The notes under the pieces are model-generated. The model made no database searches. It was given only the letters and a program-made list of their open reading frames with translations, and was not told the origin of the DNA. 64,000 bases of DNA from an uncultured Collinsella sp. (GTDB lineage Bacteria; Actinomycetota; Coriobacteriia; Coriobacteriales; Coriobacteriaceae), in assembly GCA_902493145.1 (NCBI GenBank), contig CABUOA010000002.1, positions 33,918 to 97,917 of the forward strand, written 5' to 3'. Shown in pieces: positions 8,607-17,854 of this stretch. Made by a program: the position numbers and the translations under genes. Position 1 is the stretch's first letter. Each line of letters begins with the position of its first letter.

Positions 8607-9151
8607 CTTGTAGGTCCTTCACCTTTCATCCACACGGGAATCCCGCATACCACTTCGACTGCGCGGTCGGCCAGCGCCGCCACGCCCGCGTTCACGCGCG
8701 CGAGCGCGCGCCTCCATGCCTCGGTCCCCTCATCGTAGCGCATCCCATCGGCGAACACGTCGACGGTGACCACCACCGTATACGCAGCGGCCTGAGCGAG
8801 CCGTTCGATGCCTCCGAGCACCTCGCGCGCCGCAGCGTCGGGGTCACGTGGGGACAAGCCGCCTTCCGCGAAAAGCTCGTTCGCAACCAGGTTGCCCACG
8901 TCCTCCAAAAGAAGCGTGCAGCCGCGCGGAAGCCCGGGCACTGCGGCGCTCACGTCACGCGTGCGCTCGAGGGTGGAAAACCCCTTGCCCTCGCGCAGCG
9001 CCCGATGGCGCGCGATGCGGCGGGCGCCCTCTTCCCCGAAGGGCTCCATCGTTGCCAGGTACACGCGGGGGCCGTCGTGCCCGAGGCACAGGGACTCGGC
9101 GTAGGCGCTCTTGCCGCTCGCGGCGGCGCCGATGACGAGCGTCACCGTCAT
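8603..9151 (-). CDS. cobU: adenosylcobinamide kinase / adenosylcobinamide-phosphate guanylyltransferase CobU
   Basis: This 182-residue cytoplasmic enzyme phosphorylates adenosylcobinamide and then adds GMP. The P-loop GAAASGKS (8-15) and the guanylylated histidine in ARRIARHRALR (His49, matching His46 of Salmonella CobU) are intact, as is the C-terminal VCGIPVWMKG. The start ATG at 9151 overlaps the cobT stop by four bases. It carries the full active site that the CobU-like half of the downstream fusion gene lacks. Confidence 0.94.
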   Translation of the reverse strand: MTVTLVIGAAASGKSAYAESLCLGHDGPRVYLATMEPFGEEGARRIARHRALREGKGFSTLERTRDVSAAVPGLPRGCTLLLEDVGNLVANELFAEGGLSPRDPDAAAREVLGGIERLAQAAAYTVVVTVDVFADGMRYDEGTEAWRRALARVNAGVAALADRAVEVVCGIPVWMKGEGPTR

Positions 9152-10290
9152 TTCCCGGCCTCGAAATGCTCGTAAGCAGCCATGCCAGTCGCCGTGAACG
9201 TCTTCCCACCCCGGTACACGCGCAGCGCCGAATCCAGAAGGGGCAGATACGCCATGGCGCCCGCGCCCTCGCCCAAGTGCATGCCTGCGTCGAGGGGTGC
9301 CTTTATGCCGAGCTCGCGAAGGAGCTCCTGGCTTGCGGGTTCGCTTGATGCGTGGGTGCCCACGAGGTAGCCCAAGGCGTTGGGGCACAGGCGCGCCGCG
9401 CACAGGGCCGCCGTGCAGGATATGACCCCGTCGAGGAGCGCCGGCGCCTTCGAGACCGCGGCCCCCAGGTAGAAGCCGCACATCGCAGCGATGTCGAAGC
9501 CGCCAACCTTCGAGAGCACGTCGATCGGGTCGGCGGGATCGGGCGAGTTCGCGTCGATAGCGCGCTCGACCACGTCGCGCTTGCGCGCGAGCGAGGCGTC
9601 CGAGAGCCCCGCGCCGCGCCCGACGAGGCTCCGCGCGTCCGCCCGGATGAGCACTGCGGCCACCGCCGCCGAGGTGGTCGTGTTGCCGATGCCCATCTCG
9701 CCCGCGGCGAGAAGGCGCACGCCGGCGCGGGCAAGCCCGCACGCGACGGCGATTCCGACCTCAATCGCGCGCACGGCCCCATCGCGAGACATAGCGGAGC
9801 CGTGCGCGATGTTGCCGCTCCCCCGCCGCACGTTCGCGCGCACCATGCGCGCGTCTTCTATGCCCCGAGCCATACCCACGTCGACGGGCACGACCTCGGC
9901 ACCCGCGAACGCCGCCATGCGGCAGGCGCTCGTGGCCCCCTCGCACATGTTGCGCGCGACGGCTCGCGTCACGTCTTGTCCGCTTTGCGACACGCCTTCG
10001 GCAACGACCCCGTTGTCGGAGAAGAATACCGCGAGCGCACGAGGAAACTCGGCCACCTCGGCGCTCCCCTGAGCTGCGGCGATACACGCGACAGCGTCTT
10101 CAAAGTCGCCCAATCCCCCCAAGGGGTGCGCGATGGAGTCCCACGCGGCGTACGCGGCGGCGCGGGCGCACTCGTCTGCAGGCGCGATCCGGGAGAGCGC
10201 GGCTTCGAGCACGGCGCCCGGAGCCGACGAGAACGCTCGCTCGACTTCCTCGCGGATGCAGGCAAGCGCGGTTTCGGTTGCTTCAGCCAT
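9148..10290 (-). CDS. cobT: nicotinate-nucleotide:dimethylbenzimidazole phosphoribosyltransferase CobT
   Basis: CobT activates the lower-ligand base as alpha-ribazole phosphate. The 380-residue protein has SDNGVVAEGVSQSGQDVT (91-108), the glycine-rich GEMGIGNTTTSAA (197-209) and the catalytic glutamate in HLGEGAGA (Glu341). I chose the ATG at 10290 because a GAGAGGAG ribosome binding site precedes it; it overlaps the cbiA stop by 8 bases. No dimethylbenzimidazole synthesis genes (bluB or bza) are in the window, so the base must come from elsewhere, or another base is used. Confidence 0.94.
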   Translation of the reverse strand: MAEATETALACIREEVERAFSSAPGAVLEAALSRIAPADECARAAAYAAWDSIAHPLGGLGDFEDAVACIAAAQGSAEVAEFPRALAVFFSDNGVVAEGVSQSGQDVTRAVARNMCEGATSACRMAAFAGAEVVPVDVGMARGIEDARMVRANVRRGSGNIAHGSAMSRDGAVRAIEVGIAVACGLARAGVRLLAAGEMGIGNTTTSAAVAAVLIRADARSLVGRGAGLSDASLARKRDVVERAIDANSPDPADPIDVLSKVGGFDIAAMCGFYLGAAVSKAPALLDGVISCTAALCAARLCPNALGYLVGTHASSEPASQELLRELGIKAPLDAGMHLGEGAGAMAYLPLLDSALRVYRGGKTFTATGMAAYEHFEAGK

Positions 10291-11665
10291 GCCGTCTCCT
10301 CTCTGCGAACGACGCTGCGGCAGACGCGAACGCGCGCGCAACGTCGGGGTTAGCAGGATAGTACACATGCGGGAAGCCCGCCACCAGGGACGGGGTGGTC
10401 GTCATGCACGGCCAGCCCTTGTCGCGCCGGGGCTTCTGCGCCCAAAAGTCGCCGCCCGGGCAGGTGGACTGCCAGTAGTGGAACTCGTGCGCGCGGATGC
10501 GTGTGCCGCGCGGCCCGTAGAGCCCGTCGCGTTGGGAAGTAAGCTCCACGTACCCGAAATGGGACAGCCTTCCCCCGTTCTCGCTTGCGCCCTCAAGGGC
10601 GCCCGCAACAGGCCAGCGCCGCCCCTCGCTATCGGCGATTTCGCGCTGCAGGTACAGAAACCCACCGCATTCGGCGACCGTCGGCATGCCGGATTCCACC
10701 GCGCGCCGCACCGCCTCGCGCATCGGCGCGTTCTCGGAGAGCTGCCGCGCATGGAGCTCCGGGTAGCCGCCCCCCAGATAGAGGGCGCTTGTCCCCCGGG
10801 GCAACTCGCTATCACACAGGGGGCTGAAAAAGGCCAGCTCGCAACCCAGATCCTCGAGCGCGCGCAGGTTCTCCTCGTAGTAGAACGAGAACGCCTCGTC
10901 ACGCGCAACGGCGACGATGGGCCGCGCTCCCGCGATCGGCTCCAACCGGTAAGGTTCCTCGCGGATATCGGGTGCCGTCGCCGCCATTTCGAGCAAGCGG
11001 TCGACGTCGACGCTCTTTTCCACCAGCTCGGCCATCTTGTCGATGCGCGCGGAGAGCTGCTCGACCTCGTCGGCGGTCACAAGCCCCAGATGCCGGCTTT
11101 CGAGCGAGAACGCCTCGTCGGCGGGGATATTCCCCAAAACCGCGACGCCCGTGTGCTTCTCGATCGCAGGCGCCGCGTAGGCGCAGGCAGCGGCGCTCGT
11201 CTTGTTCAGCACGACGCCGCGCACGTTCGCACAAGGCAGGAACTCGGCGATGCCGCGGATTACAGCGGCGAGCGATAAAGACGCCCCGCGCCCGTTCACC
11301 ACTAAAACGACCGGCGTTTCCGTGTCGCGCGCAACCTGGTAGCTGCTCGCGTCGGCCACGCCGGGCGCCATGCCGTCGTAGAAGCCCATAACCCCCTCGA
11401 GCACCGCGACATCCGCGCCCGCGGCGCCGCGTGCGAGCAGGGCGCGCAGCGTCGGGGCGTCGGTGAAGAAGCCGTCTAAATTGCCCGAGCGCGCACCCAC
11501 GACGCGGCGATGAAAGAGCGGGTCAATGTAGTCGGGGCCGCATTTGAAGGCCGCGCATGCAATGCCGCGGCGCGCGAGCGCGCGCAGGAGCGCGCACGTT
11601 ACGACCGTCTTGCCGCTCCCGCTCGAGGGCGCAGCGACCATGAAGCGCGGGATGGACGTGCTCAC
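10283..11665 (-). CDS. cbiA: cobyrinate a,c-diamide synthase CbiA
   Basis: CbiA amidates the a and c acetate side chains of cobyrinate with ATP and glutamine. The 460-residue protein has the P-loop APSSGSGKT (12-20), FKCGPDYIDP, a GATase triad cysteine in AECGGFLYL (Cys333) and His433 in GFPHVYY. A GTG at 11665 overlaps the cbiET stop (GTGA). It resembles CbiP in domain order, but the motifs LEGVMGFYDG and LYLGGGYPELHA identify CbiA. Confidence 0.95.
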   Translation of the reverse strand: MSTSIPRFMVAAPSSGSGKTVVTCALLRALARRGIACAAFKCGPDYIDPLFHRRVVGARSGNLDGFFTDAPTLRALLARGAAGADVAVLEGVMGFYDGMAPGVADASSYQVARDTETPVVLVVNGRGASLSLAAVIRGIAEFLPCANVRGVVLNKTSAAACAYAAPAIEKHTGVAVLGNIPADEAFSLESRHLGLVTADEVEQLSARIDKMAELVEKSVDVDRLLEMAATAPDIREEPYRLEPIAGARPIVAVARDEAFSFYYEENLRALEDLGCELAFFSPLCDSELPRGTSALYLGGGYPELHARQLSENAPMREAVRRAVESGMPTVAECGGFLYLQREIADSEGRRWPVAGALEGASENGGRLSHFGYVELTSQRDGLYGPRGTRIRAHEFHYWQSTCPGGDFWAQKPRRDKGWPCMTTTPSLVAGFPHVYYPANPDVARAFASAAASFAERRRHG

Positions 11666-13134
11666 CGGGCGCCGCCTTCCCCACCTGCGGCGCTGCAGTT
11701 AGCAAGCGAGACCACCTCAACGGATGGGTTCCCCTCGACAGAGAGGTCCTCCCCGACAGGCGACTCAGCAAGCGCGCCGACTTCGGCAAGCTCCTCGGCA
11801 TCCGCGCCCGCACCACGCGCGCTGACGAGGAACACGGGGTTTTGCGCCTTCATAAGATGGTGCGAGCCTACAGCCTCGGCACGGGCGGCCGACACCTGGC
11901 ACGCCTCGAACCCCTTAAAGCGCGAACCCGAGAGGAGCGCGCACGCCTCGGTGAGCGTCTCAACGGTGACGCATGGCACGCACAGGCGAACCTGCGAGTT
12001 CTTCTCGAGCGCCGCCTCCACGATGGAGGGAAGCTCGCCCGCGCTCCCGCCGACGAACACGGCGTCGGGGACAGGCAGTTTCGCGAGTGCTTCGGGGGCG
12101 ACACCGGGGACCGCATGCACGTTGCCGCACCCGAATGCATCCGCGTTCTCTCGGATGAGCCGCACGCCGGCCGCGTTGCGCTCGACCGCCCATACCGACC
12201 CCGCTCGCGCGACGAGCGCCGCCTCGATCGACACGCTCCCCGTGCCGGCGCCGACATCCCACACGGTGTCGGTCGCGGTAAGGCGCAGCTTCGCGAGCAC
12301 GACGGCGCGCACCTCCTGCTTGGTCATGGGAACGTCGCCGCGGATGAAGAGCTCGTCGGGAATGCCCGAGGAAGCGTACGGCCAGCGGGAGCTCGCGGCG
12401 CGGGATGCGCCCGCAGAGTCCGCCGCGAAAGAAGCCGCCGCGGGCGCAGACGCGCCGGCCGGCGCCTCGGAGGCTGCGCTAGAGCCCGCAGGCGACCCGG
12501 CGCAGCCTGCGAACTCGATAAGCATCACGTTCAAGTCGTCGAACGTCTGACCTGCGATTTCACTTGCGGTCGCGCAGGTGATGCGCTCGTCGGGGTACGA
12601 CAGGCGCTCGGCCACCGTCACGCGCGCGTCCGCGAAGCCCGCCTGCACAAGCTCGCCCGAAAGCCGCGAGGGGTCTTCCCCGCCCGACGTGGCGAGGAAG
12701 AGCTCACCTGCGCGCTCGGCCTCGGCCACGATGTCGCACGCCACGCCGTGAGCGCTCGCGAAGCGCCAATCCTGCCATGGACGCGCGAGGCGCGCGGCGA
12801 GATACGACGCTGAGCTTATGCCGGGAATGACGCGCACGTCCACCCGCGCGTCGCCGGAGAGCGCCTCCACCAGGCGGCGCGCGCCGCTGAACAGCCCCAC
12901 ATCGCCCGTCATCACGACCACGGCGCGCTGCCACGACGCCGCATCAGTGAGCGCGGCGACGATGTCCGCCGTCTTCACGAGCTCGCATCTCACCACGTCG
13001 GGCGGCACGTCGATGCCGACAAGCGCGCGATGAGCGCCGATGACCACGTCGGCGATGTCGATCGCGTCGAGCGCCGCACGCGAGAGCAAGTCGGGGTTTC
13101 CGGGCCCCGCCCCGATGATCGTTACCTTTCGCAT
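11662..13134 (-). CDS. cbiET: fused cobalt-precorrin-7 C5-methyltransferase / C15-methyltransferase-decarboxylase (CbiET, CobL-like)
   Basis: The 490-residue protein joins CbiE and CbiT. Residues 1-~208 are a tetrapyrrole methylase (GAGPGNPD at 8-15; VIPGISSAS). Residues ~258-445 are a class I methyltransferase with SAM motif WDVGAGTGS (293-301), which methylates C-15 and decarboxylates the C-12 acetate. Between them lies a ~40-residue linker (211-249) made mostly of Ala, Ser and Gly. The last ~45 residues form another low-complexity acidic tail. The start ATG at 13134 has a GGGAGAT binding site and overlaps cbiH by 13 bases. CbiE and CbiT are separate in Salmonella and fused in CobL of the aerobic pathway. 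Confidence 0.93.
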   Translation of the reverse strand: MRKVTIIGAGPGNPDLLSRAALDAIDIADVVIGAHRALVGIDVPPDVVRCELVKTADIVAALTDAASWQRAVVVMTGDVGLFSGARRLVEALSGDARVDVRVIPGISSASYLAARLARPWQDWRFASAHGVACDIVAEAERAGELFLATSGGEDPSRLSGELVQAGFADARVTVAERLSYPDERITCATASEIAGQTFDDLNVMLIEFAGCAGSPAGSSAASEAPAGASAPAAASFAADSAGASRAASSRWPYASSGIPDELFIRGDVPMTKQEVRAVVLAKLRLTATDTVWDVGAGTGSVSIEAALVARAGSVWAVERNAAGVRLIRENADAFGCGNVHAVPGVAPEALAKLPVPDAVFVGGSAGELPSIVEAALEKNSQVRLCVPCVTVETLTEACALLSGSRFKGFEACQVSAARAEAVGSHHLMKAQNPVFLVSARGAGADAEELAEVGALAESPVGEDLSVEGNPSVEVVSLANCSAAGGEGGAR

Positions 13135-13865
13135 GGAATCTCCCGATACCCGCGCGGCGTGACCATACGGCCGCCTACACGCTTCGTGTCCGCGTTGCCG
13201 ACGAACACGGTGGTGAACATGTCGGCGTCGAACTCCCCCAGCTCGGAGAGCCTGCACATGCCCGACTGCTGCCCCTCGCGCCCGATGTTGCGTACCCAGC
13301 CGCAGAGCGTGTCGGGGGCCTTCCATTCGAGCATAATCTTCGCCGCGCGCGAGAGCCTGTCGGCGCGCTTTCTGCTGCGCGGGTTGTACAAACAGATGCA
13401 GAAGTCGGCGCTCGCCACGGCAGCGAGCCTGCGCTCGATGACCTCCCACGGCGTGAGCAGGTCGGAGAGCGACACGACCGCGAAGTCGTGGGCAAGCGGG
13501 GCGCCGAGCACCGCCGACCCGCTCTGAGCCGCGGTGGCCCCGGCGATAACTTCCACGTCTACATCGGGGTAGTCCTCCGCAAGCTCCAGCACGGGGCTCG
13601 CCATGCCGTACACGCCCGCGTCACCGCTGCACACGAGCGCCACGGCTTCTCCGCTCTGCGCGCGCGAAAGCGCCAGGCGGCACCGTTCGACCTCGTGCAT
13701 CATCGGCGTCGCGAGATGCGCCGCGTCGGGCACGGCGGCGAGCGCGAGCTCCACGTATTTCGTGTACCCCACAACGATGTCGGCCGCCTCGAGCGCGCGT
13801 CGAGCCGCAATCGTCATGCCGTCGGGGCCGCCCGGGCCGATCCCCACCACGAAGAGCTTTCCCAT
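13122..13865 (-). CDS. cbiH: cobalt-precorrin-3 C17-methyltransferase CbiH
   Basis: CbiH methylates C-17 and drives ring contraction to cobalt-precorrin-4. The 247-residue protein begins with the methylase loop GIGPGGPD (8-15). It has VVGYTKYVEL, LVCSGDAGVYGMA, VIAGATAAQSG, and CLYNPRSRKR near the C-terminus, all typical of CbiH/CobJ. The ATG at 13865 is preferred over the GTG one codon upstream, since AAGGAG is five bases from the ATG but only two from the GTG. It overlaps the cbiG stop. Confidence 0.94.
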   Translation of the reverse strand: MGKLFVVGIGPGGPDGMTIAARRALEAADIVVGYTKYVELALAAVPDAAHLATPMMHEVERCRLALSRAQSGEAVALVCSGDAGVYGMASPVLELAEDYPDVDVEVIAGATAAQSGSAVLGAPLAHDFAVVSLSDLLTPWEVIERRLAAVASADFCICLYNPRSRKRADRLSRAAKIMLEWKAPDTLCGWVRNIGREGQQSGMCRLSELGEFDADMFTTVFVGNADTKRVGGRMVTPRGYREIPCER

Positions 13866-14998
13866 CACCGCTCCTTAAACGAAAGTTCGATAGTTACCTT
13901 GGAAAACGCGACGGTCACGCCGCCGTGAGCGAGCTTCGGGAAGATAAGTTTGCCCCCGCCCGCGAGCGCCGCGCGCTCGCACACATTGTCGACCCCCACC
14001 GTCGCACGCACGAAATCAGATGGCGAAACGCTGCCTTCGACCTGCGACAACTCCTCTGCGGAATACGTCGCAAGCGGGATATTGCGCGCGCGGCAGAAGG
14101 CGAGCAGACCCTCCTCGTGCGCCTTCACGTCGATCGTCGCCGCCTCGCGCACGGCCGAAGGCGAGATGCCCGCCTGCCCGCACGCGAGAAGAAACGCCTC
14201 CCCGATCGCTTCGGCGCACGCACCGCGACGGCACCCTATGCCCGCAACGATGCAGGGCACGACAAGGCGAAGCGACTCGGGCGCAGGCGCCTGCGCCCGC
14301 ACGCCCGCCGGCTTCCCCGTCACACCGGCGGGTACGACCTCGCCCGTTGTCTCCGCCGCGCGAACGGACGCACCCGCATTCGCGCCAGCGAACGGCGACA
14401 CGACGATATCGGCCCGAGCGCGGTCGGACGCAATGTCAACCCCCTCAGGCGGCTGTCCCGAAATCGGCATGTCGGAATAGAGCGCCACGCGCCCGCCCGA
14501 AAGCAGCCGCGCCGACACTCGCTTGATAGCCTCGGGATTCGAAACGGCGAGCCCCGCACAGCGCGCCCACGTATCCACCGCCCACACGCCGCGGACGTCG
14601 GTCGCCGTGGTGATGACGGGGATGGCCCCTGCCGCGCGTGCCACAGTTTGCGCAAGCTCGTTCGCACCGCCCAAATGCCCCGACAAAAGCGGGACGGCAA
14701 AGCGCCCCGCCTCGTCGATCACCACAACCGCGGAATCGCTTGCCTTCGAGGCGACATGCGGCGCGATCGCCCGCACGGCGATGCCCGCCGCGCCCACGAA
14801 CAGAAGCGCGTCCGACGCTTCCCACGCGAGCGCCGTCCATGCGCGCAGGTCGGCCTTCCCCTCGCCGAACCCGCGCGAAACGGAAACGTCCCAGCCAGGG
14901 TCATCTTCACCTGTCTGCGCGCAATCGGAAAGCGCGCGTGCGGTGCGCTCCGCCAACGCATATCCCCTCTCAGTGAACGCTATGCAGGAAACCCTCAT
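13865..14998 (-). CDS. cbiG: cobalt-precorrin-5A hydrolase CbiG
   Basis: CbiG opens the delta-lactone of cobalt-precorrin-5A and releases acetaldehyde, a step specific to the anaerobic pathway. The 377-residue protein has the N-terminal and core motif VGAAGIAVRAIAPHV, the signature PLLSGHLGGANELA, and a C-terminal CbiG_C domain (GIGCRRGACAEAI onward). An Ala/Pro-rich linker of about 40 residues separates core and C-terminal domains. The stop is followed by the overlapping cbiH start. The ATG at 14998 immediately follows the cbiL stop. Confidence 0.93.
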   Translation of the reverse strand: MRVSCIAFTERGYALAERTARALSDCAQTGEDDPGWDVSVSRGFGEGKADLRAWTALAWEASDALLFVGAAGIAVRAIAPHVASKASDSAVVVIDEAGRFAVPLLSGHLGGANELAQTVARAAGAIPVITTATDVRGVWAVDTWARCAGLAVSNPEAIKRVSARLLSGGRVALYSDMPISGQPPEGVDIASDRARADIVVSPFAGANAGASVRAAETTGEVVPAGVTGKPAGVRAQAPAPESLRLVVPCIVAGIGCRRGACAEAIGEAFLLACGQAGISPSAVREAATIDVKAHEEGLLAFCRARNIPLATYSAEELSQVEGSVSPSDFVRATVGVDNVCERAALAGGGKLIFPKLAHGGVTVAFSKVTIELSFKER

Positions 14999-15688
14999 CT
15001 AGCGCACCACCATCGTCGAGAAGTAGCTGCCCCGATCGGGCACATCGTCGACCGAGCGGTACACGCGCTCGCCCGGAAGCCCGCAGTCCTCTACGAGCTC
15101 GGCACCGTCGAAGGCGCCCTCCTCGCGAAGGATGCACTTCGTGTCCGCAAGCGAGCGGCGCGCCTTCATGACCACCTTCGTCCCCGGCCAGCCGATTGCG
15201 CGGCGCACGTCGTCGTAGCCGCCGGGCACGATGTGCAGAGGCGACGACATCTCGGGCGTGAGGTCGCGCTCGAGCGCCGCGGCGACCGCGCAGAAGCTCG
15301 GCACGCCGAGAATGGCGCGCGCCTCGAACCCGCGGGCGCGCACGTCGGGCGCTATGCGCTGGAAGGTGGCGTAGATGCTCGGGTCCCCCAGGTTCAGCAG
15401 CGCGACGTCGCGGGCCGCATCCAGGTGCGCGACAAGCTCGCGAACAAGCGAGGCATGCTCGGCCGCGCGGCGCTCGGCGTCGCGCGTCATCGAAAATCGC
15501 ACGGGGATCACCGTCTTGCCTGTAAGGTCGACGGCGCCGCGCACGATGTCGAGCGCGACCATGACCCCGTCCGCCGTCTGCGGTGCGGCGATGACCGGAC
15601 ACGATTCGATTGTGCGGACGGCCTTGATCGTGAGCAGCTCGGGGTCGCCAGGCCCCGTGCCCACCCCGTACAGCACGCCTTTACTCAT
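14999..15688 (-). CDS. cbiL: cobalt-precorrin-2 C20-methyltransferase CbiL
   Basis: CbiL adds the C-20 methyl group to cobalt-sirohydrochlorin (cobalt-factor II), the first methylation after cobalt insertion. The 229-residue protein has the SAM-binding loop GVGTGPGDPELL (8-19), LLNLGDPSIYATFQRI and GVPSFCAVAAALERDL, diagnostic of CbiL/CobI. I chose the ATG at 15688, which overlaps the cbiD stop by 8 bases; the upstream 10 codons are shared with cbiD and look like shadow sequence. Confidence 0.94.
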   Translation of the reverse strand: MSKGVLYGVGTGPGDPELLTIKAVRTIESCPVIAAPQTADGVMVALDIVRGAVDLTGKTVIPVRFSMTRDAERRAAEHASLVRELVAHLDAARDVALLNLGDPSIYATFQRIAPDVRARGFEARAILGVPSFCAVAAALERDLTPEMSSPLHIVPGGYDDVRRAIGWPGTKVVMKARRSLADTKCILREEGAFDGAELVEDCGLPGERVYRSVDDVPDRGSYFSTMVVR

Positions 15689-16865
15689 ACGTCGCCCCCA
15701 ATTCCCCGATAACTGCATCGGCGCCCGACGTGCGGAAAAGCTCGCGGCGCTCGGCGTCGAACACGACCGCGGCGATATCGCATGCGCCCGCCGCGCGGCG
15801 GCGCAACCTGTCCTCGGTTGCCGCAGCGAGCGAGGCGCGCGCAGCGTCCCCCACGCCGGCGGCCTCGATTGCCTCGAGCGCCGCCGTGGTCGTGACCGAC
15901 GACATGATCTCGCGCACGGTCTTCGCGTCCGCGCCGGCCAAGGCCGCGTGGGCGGCCAGAATCTCCGAGCGGCAGTCGGCGGTACGCGAATGGGTGTCCA
16001 TGATGCCGCCCGCGACCTTCACCAGCTTGCCGATGTGTCCCACAAGAAGGACATTGGTAAATCCCTCGCGAACGCAGCAATCAATCGCATCGCCCACAAA
16101 GTTGGAGATGAAGACCATCGGCGCTCCGTTTAGGTGAAAATGCCCCGAGATGAACTGCTCGCCGTAGTTGCCGGGCGTGAGCACGACTCCGCGCCGCCCC
16201 ATAGCCGCATGCTGCCGGATCTCGAGCTCGATGCTGTCGCGCAAGGCAGCGAGGCTGCGCGGCTCGACGATGCCCGTCGTGCCCAGGATGGAGATGCCGC
16301 CCTCTATCCCCAGGTGCGGGTTGAAGGTCTTTTTGGCAAGGGCAACACCCTCGGGCACCGAAATCGTCACAGCAATATTTCCAGAAAAGCCGTGCGCGGC
16401 GCACACCTCGCGCACGGCCGAAGTGATCATCGCGCGCGGCGTCGCGTTGATGGCGGCCGCCCACACCGGCTGCTCGAGCCCGGGCAACGTCACGCGCCCC
16501 ACGCCCACGCCGCCATCGACGGAAATTTCCGATTCGCGCGCGGGCACGCCCTTGCCGCCCGCAGCACCCGTGCCCGACCCCGCATGTTCCACGCGCGCGT
16601 ACACGAGCACGCCGTCGGTCACATCGGCATCGTCGCCTGCGTCCTTTCGCACGGCGCACTGGGCGGACCCCTCGCCGATGCATGCGTCGACCACGTTCGC
16701 CTCGACGGGCAGCCCGCCGGGGGTGACGATCGACACGCAGCCGACGGGCTTTCGTGACAAGAGCATCTCGCAGGCCGCCTTCGCCGCGAGCGTGGCGCAG
16801 CTCCCCGTGGTATAGCCGCAGCGCAGGCGGGTCGTCCCCGTATATATGTAGTGCTCGAAGGCCAC
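15681..16865 (-). CDS. cbiD: cobalt-precorrin-5B C1-methyltransferase CbiD
   Basis: CbiD methylates C-1 of cobalt-precorrin-5B and is a hallmark of the anaerobic pathway. The 394-residue protein has the signature LRCGYTTGSCATLAAKAA (14-31), GGISILGTTGIVEP, LTPGNYGEQF, FISNFVGDAID and LLVGHIGKLVKVAGG. I chose the GTG at 16865, one base after the cbiF stop, because the upstream in-frame sequence overlaps cbiF and is low-complexity arginine. CbiD and CbiG together show this is the oxygen-independent, early-cobalt-insertion route. Confidence 0.95.
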   Translation of the reverse strand: MAFEHYIYTGTTRLRCGYTTGSCATLAAKAACEMLLSRKPVGCVSIVTPGGLPVEANVVDACIGEGSAQCAVRKDAGDDADVTDGVLVYARVEHAGSGTGAAGGKGVPARESEISVDGGVGVGRVTLPGLEQPVWAAAINATPRAMITSAVREVCAAHGFSGNIAVTISVPEGVALAKKTFNPHLGIEGGISILGTTGIVEPRSLAALRDSIELEIRQHAAMGRRGVVLTPGNYGEQFISGHFHLNGAPMVFISNFVGDAIDCCVREGFTNVLLVGHIGKLVKVAGGIMDTHSRTADCRSEILAAHAALAGADAKTVREIMSSVTTTAALEAIEAAGVGDAARASLAAATEDRLRRRAAGACDIAAVVFDAERRELFRTSGADAVIGELGATYE

Positions 16866-16866
16866 G

Positions 16867-17658
16867 TTAGCTGCTCGCCTTCCGATACCCCGTGGCAAAC
16901 GAAGGGTCGTAAAGCTTGCTGCGCTCGTACGACTCCGCTTGCGCGCCGTCGTGCGCAAGTCCGCCGCGAGCTCCGAGCACGCGGCCCACCACCACGAGCG
17001 CCGTGCGGTCGATGCCCTCTCGCGCGCCCGCATCGGCGAGCGTGCCCACTGTGCAGCGCACCACGCGCTCCTCAGGCCAGGTCGCCTTGTACACGAGCGC
17101 CGCCGGCTCGTCGGAGCTGCGGCCCGCGGCCAAAAGCTCGGCGGAAAGCTCGGCGAGCATACCCGAGCTCAGGAAGATGACCATAGTCGAGCCGCTTTCC
17201 GCCATGGTGCGCATGCCCTCGCCCGCGGGCATGGGGGTACGTCCAGAAAGCCGCGTGATCACGACCGACTGGCTGATTCCCGGCAGCGTGTATTCCTGGC
17301 GAAGCGCCGCCGCGGCACCGCAAAAGCTCGACACGCCGGGCACCACCTCGTAGTCCACGCCGCGCGCGTCGAGCGCGTCCATCTGCTCCTGGATGGCGCC
17401 GTACAGGCACGGGTCGCCCGTGTGCAGGCGCACCACTTCCTCGCCCCGCGCATCTGCCGCGCACATCACGTCGAGCACTTCCTCCAAGGTCATGTGCGCG
17501 CTGTCGTAGACGATGCAGGATTCCTTGCACTCGGCGAGCAGCTCGGGGTTCACAAGGCTTCCCGCCCAAACGACCACGTCGGCCGCGCGCAGAAGGCGCG
17601 CCCCGCGCAGCGTGATAAGGTCGGCGGCGCCCGAGCCTGCGCCAACGATATGAATCAT
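16867..17658 (-). CDS. cbiF: cobalt-precorrin-4 C11-methyltransferase CbiF
   Basis: CbiF methylates C-11 of cobalt-precorrin-4. The 263-residue protein begins IHIVGAGSGAADLITLRG, then has VVWAGSLVNPELL, DSAHMTLEEV, LHTGDPCLYGAI and VPGVSSFCGAAA, all typical of CbiF/CobM. The ATG at 17658 has a GGAAGG site upstream. It is the first gene of the 17-gene minus-strand operon, with a leader of about 150 bases from the candidate divergent promoter. The last ~25 residues are less conserved. Confidence 0.94.
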   Translation of the reverse strand: MIHIVGAGSGAADLITLRGARLLRAADVVVWAGSLVNPELLAECKESCIVYDSAHMTLEEVLDVMCAADARGEEVVRLHTGDPCLYGAIQEQMDALDARGVDYEVVPGVSSFCGAAAALRQEYTLPGISQSVVITRLSGRTPMPAGEGMRTMAESGSTMVIFLSSGMLAELSAELLAAGRSSDEPAALVYKATWPEERVVRCTVGTLADAGAREGIDRTALVVVGRVLGARGGLAHDGAQAESYERSKLYDPSFATGYRKASS

Positions 17659-17789
17659 CCGAGCCTTCCCTTCCCGTTTCTCATCGCAACCGTTTACGCC
17701 GCCATTCGCGCAGCGGGCAAAACACGGCGCCTGCGGCAGCAATCGGCGCAAATACGCAGGCAGGAGGCGCAATGCCGCCCGCCCTGGCT

Positions 17790-17818
17790 TTGACACGTTC
17801 ACAAGTGCCCACTATCAT
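17790..17818 (+). promoter_or_regulatory. sigma70-type promoter of the cbiK/transporter operon
   Basis: TTGACA at 17790-17795 is followed, after exactly 17 bases, by TATCAT at 17813-17818, a near-consensus housekeeping promoter. Transcription would start near 17825, just before the cobalamin riboswitch. On the opposite strand TATGAT (17819-17814) overlaps this -10 and could serve the divergent biosynthetic operon, though its -35 region (about 17836-17841) is weak. Confidence 0.75.
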
Positions 17819-17854
17819 AGTAAAAGTTTCGGCAACGAGCATATGACAATCGGA

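Noticed and set aside
11523..12262. Alternative minus-strand ORFs of 97-130 codons inside cbiA/cbiET
   Set aside because: Arg/Ser/Ala-rich frame shadows without motifs, fully inside well-identified cobalamin genes.
17659..17812. Possible second cobalamin riboswitch on the minus strand before cbiF
   Set aside because: The minus strand has AAAGCCAGGGCGGGCGGC, superficially like the riboswitch end, but no GGGAA, GGTG-AATCC or ACTGT blocks at the right distance.
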